Assembly: GCF_900142465.1 (NCBI RefSeq)
Contig: NZ_FRAX01000024.1
Coordinates: 1-42,284 of the forward strand
DNA: 42,284 nucleotides
Direction of reading: 5' to 3'
From: Fibrobacter sp. UWH6
GTDB lineage: Bacteria > Fibrobacterota > Fibrobacteria > Fibrobacterales > Fibrobacteraceae
This document shows positions 35,097 through 42,217 of the stretch, piece after piece. Numbering within the stretch: the stretch's first letter is position 1; each line of letters opens with the position of its first letter. A program made the translations under genes and the position numbers. The notes under the pieces are model-generated. The model was not told where the DNA came from, made no database searches, and worked only from the letters and a program-made list of their open reading frames with translations.

Positions 35097-36083
35097 ATGA
35101 GTGTTTCGAAAAACGCATATCGTCGAATTATCGTGCTTGGGTCGGGCTTCAGTAAGTCCTTTTGCCCCCAGATGCCGACCCTTCGGGACCTGAATAATCT
35201 GGTTCCTGCAGGGATTCCCGACGAATTCCCTCATTTTCGCGATTATTGCAGGAAGTTTCTGGATTTGTGCAATGGTTGCAAGGATTATCTGGATATCGAG
35301 ACCTTGGCCACGTCCATTCTGTCTGCCCAGATTTTCCCGGGGGAGCGGGAGCGCCTGTATCATGCGTCCCTGCGTTTTGAACTGCTTCGCTTTATTGCCA
35401 ATGCTATCAGTCGCGAAGAATCGCTGGATGCCAGTTCGGCGAAGGTCTTGCGGACGTTCCTCAGACGTTGCGTCAACTGTTCTGGCGCCGGTGCCCGCGA
35501 TACATTGCTTCTCAGTTTCAACTACGATACCCTGATTGAAAAGGCAATCTATTCCGACGAAGAACTGTCCTGGCAGGTGGCCGTAGATTATGGTGTCCGT
35601 ATTGAGCCGGCTGACCGTACTGCCCGACGCGCCAACACCGGCCGTACCGTCGACTTGATCAAACTTCACGGTTCCCTGAACTGGTATGCCCTCAAGGGGG
35701 TGACCGACACGCTGGATCTCAATAGTGTGTGCCAGGTGGAGCCGGGGGATCGCAGTTTTCCCATCTATTGCGAAGATACGCCCATCTATATTCCCATGGC
35801 CCACGCCAAGGAAAGCTTCTTGCGCGGAAGTCTCTTTAACTTGCTCTGGAGCAAGGCCGATTACTACCTGAAGCAGGCGGAGGATATTTTCTTCGTGGGT
35901 TACGGTTTCCCCAAGAGCGACATTAACAATTTGGAATTTTTATTGCGGCACCGCGAACGGTTCAAGCGCGTGATTGTTTATGAACAGCAGGGGCATCCAG
36001 ACCTGGAACGTCTGCAGTCGCTGTTAGGAAAGAAGATGGTGATCTGCGAAGATGCCAAGGCCTTCCTGTCTAAGCTGTGTTAA
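35097..36083 (+). CDS. SIR2-like domain protein
   Basis: The 328-residue product has the nucleotide-binding features of the SIR2-like superfamily: VLGSGFSKSF (13-22, the GxGxS loop), LLSFNYDTLIEKA with Asn142, IKLHGSLNW with His191 and FFVGYGFPKSD (265-274). Proteins of this type bind NAD and either deacylate or hydrolyse it; many bacterial members are NADases of anti-phage systems. No second effector or sensor domain is visible. ATG 35097 is preferred to an in-frame TTG at 35079; TACATT ends seven bases before it and no Shine-Dalgarno sequence is present. The gene stands apart from the phosphatase pair by about 70 bases. Confidence 0.75.
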   Translation: MSVSKNAYRRIIVLGSGFSKSFCPQMPTLRDLNNLVPAGIPDEFPHFRDYCRKFLDLCNGCKDYLDIETLATSILSAQIFPGERERLYHASLRFELLRFIANAISREESLDASSAKVLRTFLRRCVNCSGAGARDTLLLSFNYDTLIEKAIYSDEELSWQVAVDYGVRIEPADRTARRANTGRTVDLIKLHGSLNWYALKGVTDTLDLNSVCQVEPGDRSFPIYCEDTPIYIPMAHAKESFLRGSLFNLLWSKADYYLKQAEDIFFVGYGFPKSDINNLEFLLRHRERFKRVIVYEQQGHPDLERLQSLLGKKMVICEDAKAFLSKLC

Positions 36084-36095
36084 ATAGAATCAGCA

Positions 36096-36193
36096 GTTGT
36101 TGTAATTAGCAACAACGGAAACGCCTAAAAAATAGTCCATGTTGGACTAGAAAAATGTATTTATAGATTCAGAGAGTTATGCCTTTTTAGGCG
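36096..36193 (+). promoter_or_regulatory. Structured upstream region of the CE4 gene
   Basis: GTTGTTG/CAACAAC (36096-36116) is a seven-pair hairpin. A perfect ten-base inverted repeat, CGCCTAAAAA (36122-36131) and TTTTTAGGCG (36184-36193), encloses a second hairpin AGTCC/GGACT. The right arm touches the GGAG ribosome-binding site and can also fold locally as GCCT-TTTT-AGGC. Alternative folding might expose or hide the start region. Confidence 0.4.
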
Positions 36194-36203
36194 GAGATGT
36201 GTT

Positions 36204-37937
36204 ATGAATCTATCAAGGAAATATTTTGTTGCTGCAACTGTGATCGGCAGCCTTTTTGCTTCTGTACAGGCTCAGGAAATTGCAACCTGGGCAGGTTTCC
36301 GTCAGGGTGCGGCAAGCTTTACTTTTGATGATGGTGCTCCCAGTCATGTGACTGACGCCGCCCCGGTATTTGACAAGTACGGCTATAAGGGTACTTTTAA
36401 CCTTGTGACGACTTGGAATCCTAACTGGAGTGGCTTCCAGGGTATGGCTGATAATGGCCACGAAATTGCAAGCCATAGCGATAATCATGGAAACCCCATG
36501 CCTGATAACGAATCGGCTTCCTCAAGAAATACCATCAATGGCAAGATTTCCCAGAATTATGGCGTTGTCACGTTGGCTTATCCTAACTGTAAGTCCCCCA
36601 GTGCATCCTCTGTGAGCCAGAACTACGTTGTTGGCCGTATCTGTAATGGTTCCTGGCAGGGTGTGCCCGATATCTCGGGCAAGGACGGTCCCAGCGACTG
36701 GACCAAGGTTCCCGCCACCATGACTGGCTCCGAGGGAGACATCAAGAGCACTAATGACTTTACTGGCCAAATGCAAAAGGCTATCCAGCAGGGTGGCTGG
36801 GTTTCGTTCCTGACTCACGGTTTCCAGGGCAAGAGCAATGGTTACGCTACCTATTCTCCCACGGACCTTAGCGCCATCGACGGCGCTCTCAGTTGGGCAA
36901 AGCAGAACGATTCCAAGATCTGGGTTGCTCCCATGGGACATGTTGCCATGTACATCAAGGAACGCAAGGCTGCGAAGATTACTGAAAAGTCTTCTTCCGC
37001 CACCAGCATGAGCTATACCCTTACCCATAGCATCGCCGACAACATTTCCAAGTACAACTATCCTTTGTCCATTCGCGTCAAGAGCAGCTGGACCAAGGTT
37101 TCCGCAACCCAGGATGGCAAGGCCATCGAAGCCTCCATCAAGGATGGCTACATCTACTTTGATGCTGTTCCCAATGGTGGCGACATTGTGCTCTCTTCTG
37201 ATGGCGCCGCTGTGGTGGACCCGGGTTCCAGCACTTCTACTGAACCTTCTTCCAGTGCTTCTGCCGAAGGCAATCCCTTTAAGGGCGCTATCGAAATTCC
37301 GGGTACTGTGGAAGCAGAAAATTACGACGTGAATGCCTATTCCCACAGCCAGGCCAAAAATGATGGAACCGCTTATCGTACAGATGATGCTGGCGTCGTT
37401 GTGGCCGGTGCAGGCTATGCCGCTGGTTATACCACTGCTGGCGACTACTACGAATACACCATCGATGTGAAGGCTGCTGGCAAGTACAAGGTGACCGTGA
37501 ATGGCGCTACTGGTAATGGTGCCGATGGTTCTGTAACTGTTTCTGTGGGTACCGCCACTCTGGATGCCGCAATCAAGAACATGGGTGACTGGAATACTTA
37601 TACCGAAGTCGAAGCGGGTGAATTGGAACTGGCTGCCGGAAAGCAGATTCTGCGCCTGACCATCAATGACAACAATTTGAATGTGGACTGGATCAAGTTT
37701 GAAGGCAATGGTGAACTGGTCAAGATTGCCAACACTATCCTGATGGATGCAGGCGCAGGATTGATCAAGTGCCAGATTTTCGATATGAACGGTCAGCTGG
37801 TCAAGTCTGCAAACGTCTTTGCCGGTTCCGCTCAGGAAGCATGGAAGGGCATTAACGGAACGCTGCGCAATGGCGCCTATGTTATGCGCTACGGTGTTGC
37901 TGGTAAGGCTACCCAGACCATTCGCGTCCGCAAGTAA
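36204..37937 (+). CDS. Secreted polysaccharide deacetylase (NodB/CE4) with CBM6-like module
   Basis: The 577-residue product has a signal peptide cleaved near residue 23 (VQA/Q), a NodB domain with catalytic TFDDG (40-44) and metal-binding HSDNH (91-95), a Ser-rich linker (about 338-360), a CBM6-like module (about 363-502, with VEAENYD and LNVDWIKFEG) and a C-terminal domain with CQIFDMNGQLV and final RVRK, T9SS-like. CE4 enzymes remove acetyl groups from xylan, chitin or peptidoglycan; with CBM6 an acetylxylan or similar plant target is most likely. GGAG precedes the ATG. Confidence 0.87.
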   Translation: MNLSRKYFVAATVIGSLFASVQAQEIATWAGFRQGAASFTFDDGAPSHVTDAAPVFDKYGYKGTFNLVTTWNPNWSGFQGMADNGHEIASHSDNHGNPMPDNESASSRNTINGKISQNYGVVTLAYPNCKSPSASSVSQNYVVGRICNGSWQGVPDISGKDGPSDWTKVPATMTGSEGDIKSTNDFTGQMQKAIQQGGWVSFLTHGFQGKSNGYATYSPTDLSAIDGALSWAKQNDSKIWVAPMGHVAMYIKERKAAKITEKSSSATSMSYTLTHSIADNISKYNYPLSIRVKSSWTKVSATQDGKAIEASIKDGYIYFDAVPNGGDIVLSSDGAAVVDPGSSTSTEPSSSASAEGNPFKGAIEIPGTVEAENYDVNAYSHSQAKNDGTAYRTDDAGVVVAGAGYAAGYTTAGDYYEYTIDVKAAGKYKVTVNGATGNGADGSVTVSVGTATLDAAIKNMGDWNTYTEVEAGELELAAGKQILRLTINDNNLNVDWIKFEGNGELVKIANTILMDAGAGLIKCQIFDMNGQLVKSANVFAGSAQEAWKGINGTLRNGAYVMRYGVAGKATQTIRVRK

Positions 37938-37967
37938 TTAAATCTCTCTCTTATTCTCCTAAAAACC

Positions 37968-38003
37968 GCCTCTTTGCAGATTATTCTGCAGAGAGGCATT
38001 TTT
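37968..38003 (+). terminator. Terminator after the CE4 gene
   Basis: GCCTCTTTGCAG pairs with CTGCAGAGAGGC (twelve pairs, one G-T) and is followed by ATTTTT. It lies about 30 bases after the stop. Confidence 0.9.
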
Positions 38004-38035
38004 GTTTGAAATAATTCCTACCTTCAAGAAATAAA

Positions 38036-38066
38036 AAAACTCGGTGCCGTAAAGCGACCGAGTTTT
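38036..38066. terminator. Second terminator, mainly for folD (bidirectional)
   Basis: AAAACTCGGT pairs perfectly with ACCGAGTTTT around an eleven-base loop; T runs exist on both strands. On the minus strand it lies about 70 bases beyond the folD stop. The stretch to folD also holds the GC-rich palindrome GCGCC-TTC-GGCGC. Confidence 0.85.
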
Positions 38067-38136
38067 TTGCTTGCCGCGGAACTGCCGCGACGCACCTTCT
38101 GCGATTAGCCGAGAATGTGCTTTTGCGCCTTCGGCG

Positions 38137-38982
38137 CTACACTCGGCTCAGATACTTCTCGCCAGATTCAACACTCTGGTAGATGAGGGTGTTGATAGTC
38201 ATGGGACCAACGCCGCCCGGAACCGGGGTGTATGCGCTGGAAACTTCTTCCATACCTTTTTCGCAGTCGCCAACGCCACCCGGATGGTAACCGGCGTCAA
38301 CAACCACAGCGCCCTGCTTGATCCATTCCTTCTTGATGAATTCAGGCTTGCCTACAGCGCCAACGACGATGTCTGCCTGCTTCACCAATTCCGGAACGTT
38401 GGGGGTCTTGGAGTGGCAAATGGTAACGGTGCAGTTTGCGTTCAACAGCATCATGGCCATGGGCTTGCCGAGAATTGCGGAACGGCCAACAACAACAGCG
38501 TGCTTGCCGGAGAGTTCCACATTGTAAGCCTTCAAAAGACGCATAATGCCCTGGGGGGTGGCGCAGCCATAGGCCTTTTCGCCCATGGACATACGGCCGA
38601 AGCCCAGGCAGGTCACGCCGTCAACGTCCTTACGGGCGTCGATTGCTTCGAAAGCGGCGCGTTCGTCAATCTGACGGGGAACCGGGTGCTGCAGCAAAAT
38701 GCCGTGGACGTCCGGATTGTTGTTCAGTTCCTGGATCTTGGCCAGGAGCTGTTCGGTAGTGGTGTCCTGGGGCATGATGACCTTGATGCTGTCCATGCCC
38801 ACGCGAGCGCAGGCATTACCCTTCATCTTCACATAGGTTGCGGAAGCGGGATCGTCGCCGACGAGGATGGTGGCGAGGATCGGGGTCTTGCCGGTCTTTT
38901 CCTTGAGCTTTGCGACGCGTGCGCTGAGTTCTTCTTCAGTGGTCTTGGCAAGAGCCTTGCCGTCCAAAACGAGAGCTGCCAT
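38137..38982 (-). CDS. folD: Bifunctional methylenetetrahydrofolate dehydrogenase/cyclohydrolase FolD
   Basis: FolD interconverts methylene-, methenyl- and formyl-tetrahydrofolate, supplying one-carbon units for purines and formyl-Met-tRNA. The 281-residue product has the catalytic Y50-x3-K54 region ([11 protein letters not shown]), the GILLQHPVP signature near residue 95, the NADP-binding [16 protein letters not shown] near 165 and the C-terminal [18 protein letters not shown] precedes the ATG. It appears to be transcribed alone. Confidence 0.98.
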   Translation of the reverse strand: MAALVLDGKALAKTTEEELSARVAKLKEKTGKTPILATILVGDDPASATYVKMKGNACARVGMDSIKVIMPQDTTTEQLLAKIQELNNNPDVHGILLQHPVPRQIDERAAFEAIDARKDVDGVTCLGFGRMSMGEKAYGCATPQGIMRLLKAYNVELSGKHAVVVGRSAILGKPMAMMLLNANCTVTICHSKTPNVPELVKQADIVVGAVGKPEFIKKEWIKQGAVVVDAGYHPGGVGDCEKGMEEVSSAYTPVPGGVGPMTINTLIYQSVESGEKYLSRV

Positions 38983-39071
38983 ATTGGTCTCCAGGTTTAA
39001 TTTTCTTATGGTTCAAATTTAAAAATAAGGTATGATGTTTTAAATATGCGGAAATAAAAAAATAAGAGCAT

Positions 39072-39106
39072 AAAAAAACACCGCTGTTTAAACAGGCGGC
39101 GTTTTT
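39072..39106. terminator. Probable terminator downstream of the small protein gene
   Basis: CCGC-TGTTT pairs with AAACA-GCGG with one bulged G; A and T runs flank the stem on both sides (AAAAAAACA and GTTTTT). It lies about 30 bases past the stop of the minus-strand gene at 39138 and could also block read-through the other way. Confidence 0.6.
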
Positions 39107-39137
39107 CATAAAATGAAATGCAAGATAGGGATATCTA

Positions 39138-39359
39138 TTAGAAAATTTCCTTCAGGGCCGGAGCGATACTGCAAATCAGTACCCAGGGGTAGGAAAGGCT
39201 GCCCTTGAGCCAGCCGGTCTTTGCGGGCTGAACCGTAAAGGTGGAGGTTTTGCCCTGGATAGACGACTGGAGGGAGGCCTTGATACCTTCAAGGTCACGT
39301 TCGAAGTTTTTCTTGCTTGCAGAAGCCGATTCAATGTAATTTTCAAAGCGGTAATTCAT
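39138..39359 (-). CDS. Small protein of unknown function, 73 residues
   Basis: I do not recognise this protein. It begins MNYRFENYIESASASKKNF, is charged and helix-forming up to about residue 35, then has a Thr/Ser/Gly-containing middle and a hydrophobic tail (YPWVLICSIAPALKEIF) that could insert in a membrane. AAGGA lies six bases upstream of the ATG and a terminator-like hairpin follows, so the unit looks like a real, separately expressed gene. Confidence 0.6.
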   Translation of the reverse strand: MNYRFENYIESASASKKNFERDLEGIKASLQSSIQGKTSTFTVQPAKTGWLKGSLSYPWVLICSIAPALKEIF

Positions 39360-39658
39360 ACAATTTCCTTACACTCTCTTTCTTGGCGTTGTAAGTTAGT
39401 AATTTTCTTGTACCTTTCAAAGGGTTTTTGTTTACGCAAGTTTACGGTTTGGGGCGGTTCTAAATGGGTTTCCCGAATGTAGTTTTGGATAAAAGTGGCG
39501 TTTTTCTATTCAAAAACGGCGATTTCTGCCAAAAATGGATGCCCTGGGGGATTCTTTTTCGCTATTTTTTAGCCGCTAAAAAGTGTTCACGGCGTGTTCC
39601 CCGACACACTTTTTTGTAAATTGATGTGCAGTAAGTCACTGATTATAAAGGAATTAAC
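39360..39658. other. 299-base divergent gap with hairpins
   Basis: No gene is visible. There is a hairpin CGTTTTT/AAAAACG (39499-39518) and a larger one AAAAAGTGT/ACACTTTTT (39578-39614) with a T run and a 19-base loop, both reading toward the FKBP gene. A possible promoter TTGATG (39621-39626), 17 bases, TATAAA (39644-39649) lies directly before the FKBP start. Confidence 0.5.
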
Positions 39659-40606
39659 ATGAGTTTTGTCCGTCTTTTTTCTGCAATTTCCGTTTGCGCA
39701 GCCATGGCTGCATGTGGTGGTTCTCAAAAACCCGCTGTGGATCCCGCTGCCCCAGCTGCTGGTTCCGCCCCTGCCGATTCCGCAGCCGTTTCTGCCGAAG
39801 CCAGTGGTGCCAAGGCTTCTGTGGCTGTTCCCGGTGCCGGTTTTGCAAACAAGACTGACCGTTACAGCTATGCCCTGGGTATGGACCTGGGTAAGGCTAT
39901 TGCCAATGTGAATGCTCCCGTGAACATGATGCTCTTGATGAGCGCCATCCAGGATGTGGTGGATTCCAACCGTAAGGTCCTGATGGATGATTCTACGGCA
40001 GAAAGTGCCCTTCAGGACTTGCTCCTGCTGATGCAGCAGAACAAGGAAGCCGATGCAAAGGCCGCTGCCCAGAAGGCTCTGGATGAACAGAACAAGTTCC
40101 TGGAAAAGAACAAGCAGGATCCTACCGTGAAGCTGACTCCCAAGGGTGTACAGTACAAGGTGATTACCGAAGGTACCGGCATTTCTCCCAAGGCTAGCGA
40201 CAAGGTCCAGGTGCATTATGTGGGTGCCCTGCTGGATGGTACTGAATTTGACAATAGCGTAAAGCGCGGAGAACCGCTGGAATTCCCGGTGAATGCGGTC
40301 ATTGCCGGTTGGCAGGACCTGCTGCAGGTTCTCAAGGAGGGTTCCAAGGTGAAGGCCTGGATTCCTAGCGACCTGGCTTATGGTGAGGCTGGCGTACCTC
40401 CCATGATTCCTGCCAATGCCATGCTGGTGTTCGAAGTGGAATTGCTGAAGGTCTTCGCAGAAGTTCCGCCTGCTGAGGAAGGCGTTGCAGCACCGGCTGC
40501 TGAAGCCGTTCCCGCCGCAACGGATGGTGCCGCCGCGCAGCCTGCAGAAGCAGTCCCCGCCGAAGCCAAGCCTGCAGCCCCCGCTGAGGCCAAGCCTGCC
40601 AAGTAA
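39659..40606 (+). CDS. FKBP-type peptidyl-prolyl isomerase lipoprotein (FkpA/Mip-like)
   Basis: The family helps fold periplasmic or surface proteins. The 315-residue product begins with a lipoprotein signal ending at MAAC (Cys19), a low-complexity Ala/Pro/Ser linker, an N-terminal helical dimerisation domain (about 60-150, YSYALGMDLGKAI), and the FKBP domain (about 155-265) with VHYVGALLDGTEFDNS, GEPLEFPVNAVIAGW and IPSDLAYGE. A C-terminal tail of about 50 residues is rich in Ala, Pro, Glu and Lys. AAAGGA precedes the ATG, although a promoter-like TATAAA overlaps it. Confidence 0.9.
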   Translation: MSFVRLFSAISVCAAMAACGGSQKPAVDPAAPAAGSAPADSAAVSAEASGAKASVAVPGAGFANKTDRYSYALGMDLGKAIANVNAPVNMMLLMSAIQDVVDSNRKVLMDDSTAESALQDLLLLMQQNKEADAKAAAQKALDEQNKFLEKNKQDPTVKLTPKGVQYKVITEGTGISPKASDKVQVHYVGALLDGTEFDNSVKRGEPLEFPVNAVIAGWQDLLQVLKEGSKVKAWIPSDLAYGEAGVPPMIPANAMLVFEVELLKVFAEVPPAEEGVAAPAAEAVPAATDGAAAQPAEAVPAEAKPAAPAEAKPAK

Positions 40607-40626
40607 GAGTTTTCTTTCTCTCTCAA

Positions 40627-40660
40627 GAAAGGCCGCGGTTAACTTCCCGCGGTTTTTCTT
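40627..40660 (+). terminator. Terminator after the FKBP gene
   Basis: CCGCGG pairs with CCGCGG around an eight-base loop; AAGAAA before and TTTTTCTTTTT after extend the stem and supply the T run. It lies about 25 bases after the stop. Confidence 0.88.
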
Positions 40661-40685
40661 TTTGTTTTCTTTTCGTTATGCCATT

Positions 40686-40712
40686 TTGTTTCTGAACCAA
40701 TTTTTTTATTAT
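40686..40712 (+). promoter_or_regulatory. Candidate promoter of the argA-like gene
   Basis: TTGTTT (40686-40691), a short 15-base spacer and TATTAT (40707-40712). The ATG begins seven bases after the -10 element, again without a Shine-Dalgarno sequence. Confidence 0.35.
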
Positions 40713-40719
40713 TGAGTTT

Positions 40720-42072
40720 ATGAATCCAAATGACTTTACTTCCCAGCATTTTGAAATAGCAGGTTTCATTCGCGAAGTGTTCGGGTATATGGAACGCTTC
40801 AAGGGCCAGCTGTTTGTGTTGAAGATCGAAGACGATCTCATGAGCCATCCGCTTTTCCCTGTGCTCATGCGTGATATCGCCTTGCTCCACAAGACTGGGG
40901 TAAAGATCATTATCGTGCCGGGTACCCGCAATAGTATCGACGCCCAGCTCAAGGCCTGGAACGTAGAAACCAAGTTCCATTGTGGCGTACGTCTTACCAG
41001 TGAGCAGGCCTTGCCCCACGTGGAACAGGCTTCTCTAGGTGCGGCCCAGCACATTATGAGTCATTTGACGGCAAGCGGCCTTCGCGGTATTCAGGGCAAC
41101 TGGATTTTGGCCCGCAGCATGGGCGTGATCAACGGTGTGGATTATATGCGCACCGGACGCATCGAACGCGTACAGAAGGATACTCTGGACCAATTGCTGA
41201 ACGAAGATTTCGTGCCTATCATTGCACCTATCGGCTGGAACAAGATTGGTCATGCCTACAATATCAGTTCTACGGAACTGGCTACCGAACTTTGCAAGTA
41301 CATGAAGGTGGGAAAGCTGTTCTTCATCGGTAACCAGAACGGTATCAAGCTTGGCGGTCTCGTGACGGGTAGGAATACCAAGTATCTGGAACCTACCGAT
41401 AAAGGTTTGATTTCTGCTATGGATGTGGACCAGGCCAAGGAACTTCTGGAATTGAATTCTGACGTCTTGAATTTCGCCCAGATGGATTACTTGATGAATG
41501 CCATTCACGCTTGCGAGGCTGGCGCCAACCGTGTCCACTTGCTCAGCGGTGAATTTCAGGGAAGCTTGCTGCAGGAAGTGTTCTCTGCCCGTGGTGACGG
41601 TACCATGGTGTACGCCAACCAGTACTCTAGTATCCGCCCGGCCACCATGGAAGATATTCCCGATATCCTCCGCATTATGCAGGACTATATCGACAAGGGA
41701 TTCCTGGTGCCCCGTACTCAGGAAAGCATCTCCGAAAAGCTTTCGGACTATGTGGTGTACAGCATCGATAACAGCATTCACGGTTGCGGCGCCCTCCATG
41801 AATTTGAGGATGGTATGGCCGAAGTGGCTGGCATTGCCGTTGGCGCCAACTATCGTAAGTCGGGCATTGGCGACGCCATTGTCCGCCACCTGATTTCCGT
41901 TGGTCGCATGAAGGGTTGCAAGAAGCTGTTCCTCTTGACTACCCAGGCGCTGGACTGGTTCTACCATTTCGGCTTTGTGGATGGTACTGTGGAGGAACTC
42001 CCCAAGACCAAGCGCGATCACTACAATTACAGCAGAAAGTCAAGGATCTTGATGCTCCCGCTGGAGAGGTGA
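40720..42072 (+). CDS. argA: N-acetylglutamate synthase, ArgA type (amino-acid kinase plus GNAT domains)
   Basis: ArgA acetylates glutamate with acetyl-CoA, the first step of arginine synthesis. The 450-residue product has an amino-acid-kinase-like domain (about 1-290, with GVKIIIVPGTRNSIDAQL and VPIIAPIGWNKIG), which in this family binds arginine rather than catalysing, and a C-terminal GNAT domain (about 305-450, with IRPATMEDIPDI, the acetyl-CoA loop NYRKSGIGDAIV and LTTQALDWFYHFGF). Length matches E. coli ArgA (about 440). No other arginine genes are nearby. Confidence 0.92.
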   Translation: MNPNDFTSQHFEIAGFIREVFGYMERFKGQLFVLKIEDDLMSHPLFPVLMRDIALLHKTGVKIIIVPGTRNSIDAQLKAWNVETKFHCGVRLTSEQALPHVEQASLGAAQHIMSHLTASGLRGIQGNWILARSMGVINGVDYMRTGRIERVQKDTLDQLLNEDFVPIIAPIGWNKIGHAYNISSTELATELCKYMKVGKLFFIGNQNGIKLGGLVTGRNTKYLEPTDKGLISAMDVDQAKELLELNSDVLNFAQMDYLMNAIHACEAGANRVHLLSGEFQGSLLQEVFSARGDGTMVYANQYSSIRPATMEDIPDILRIMQDYIDKGFLVPRTQESISEKLSDYVVYSIDNSIHGCGALHEFEDGMAEVAGIAVGANYRKSGIGDAIVRHLISVGRMKGCKKLFLLTTQALDWFYHFGFVDGTVEELPKTKRDHYNYSRKSRILMLPLER

Positions 42073-42090
42073 CGCACCGCAGGTGCGTCA
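42070..42090. repeat. GCA-loop hairpin, unit 8, overlapping the argA stop
   Basis: A nine-base-pair stem TGACGCACC/GGTGCGTCA with loop GCA (TGC on the other strand). It begins at the stop codon of argA and its core is identical, inverted, to unit 2. Confidence 0.6.
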
Positions 42091-42153
42091 TCCTGAACGA
42101 AGTGAAGGATCCAATCCCGCGAGCTGTACGAAACTAGGAACTTTAGTTCCTTA
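42087..42153. repeat. Composite intergenic repeat after argA
   Basis: An inverted repeat ATCCT/AGGAT (42090-42110) belongs to the dispersed sequence type GTCATCCTGA...GAAGGATC, which I recall from intergenic regions of many bacteria. It is followed by a hairpin GGAAC-TTTA-GTTCC (42137-42150) with CTA/TAG edges. Confidence 0.5.
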
Positions 42154-42217
42154 GCTGAATTAGGTTCGAAGGTGCAGGATAAAAAAAATGAGGCATCATC
42201 AACATGTGTGGAAGCAT

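Noticed and set aside
33740-36083. PAP2, histidine phosphatase and SIR2-like genes as one three-gene defence system
   Set aside because: The SIR2-like gene has its own upstream gap and -10-like element, and the phosphatases are not known partners of SIR2 systems; evidence is too thin.
36096-36116. Hairpin GTTGTTG/CAACAAC as the SIR2-gene terminator
   Set aside because: No T run follows the stem on the plus strand.
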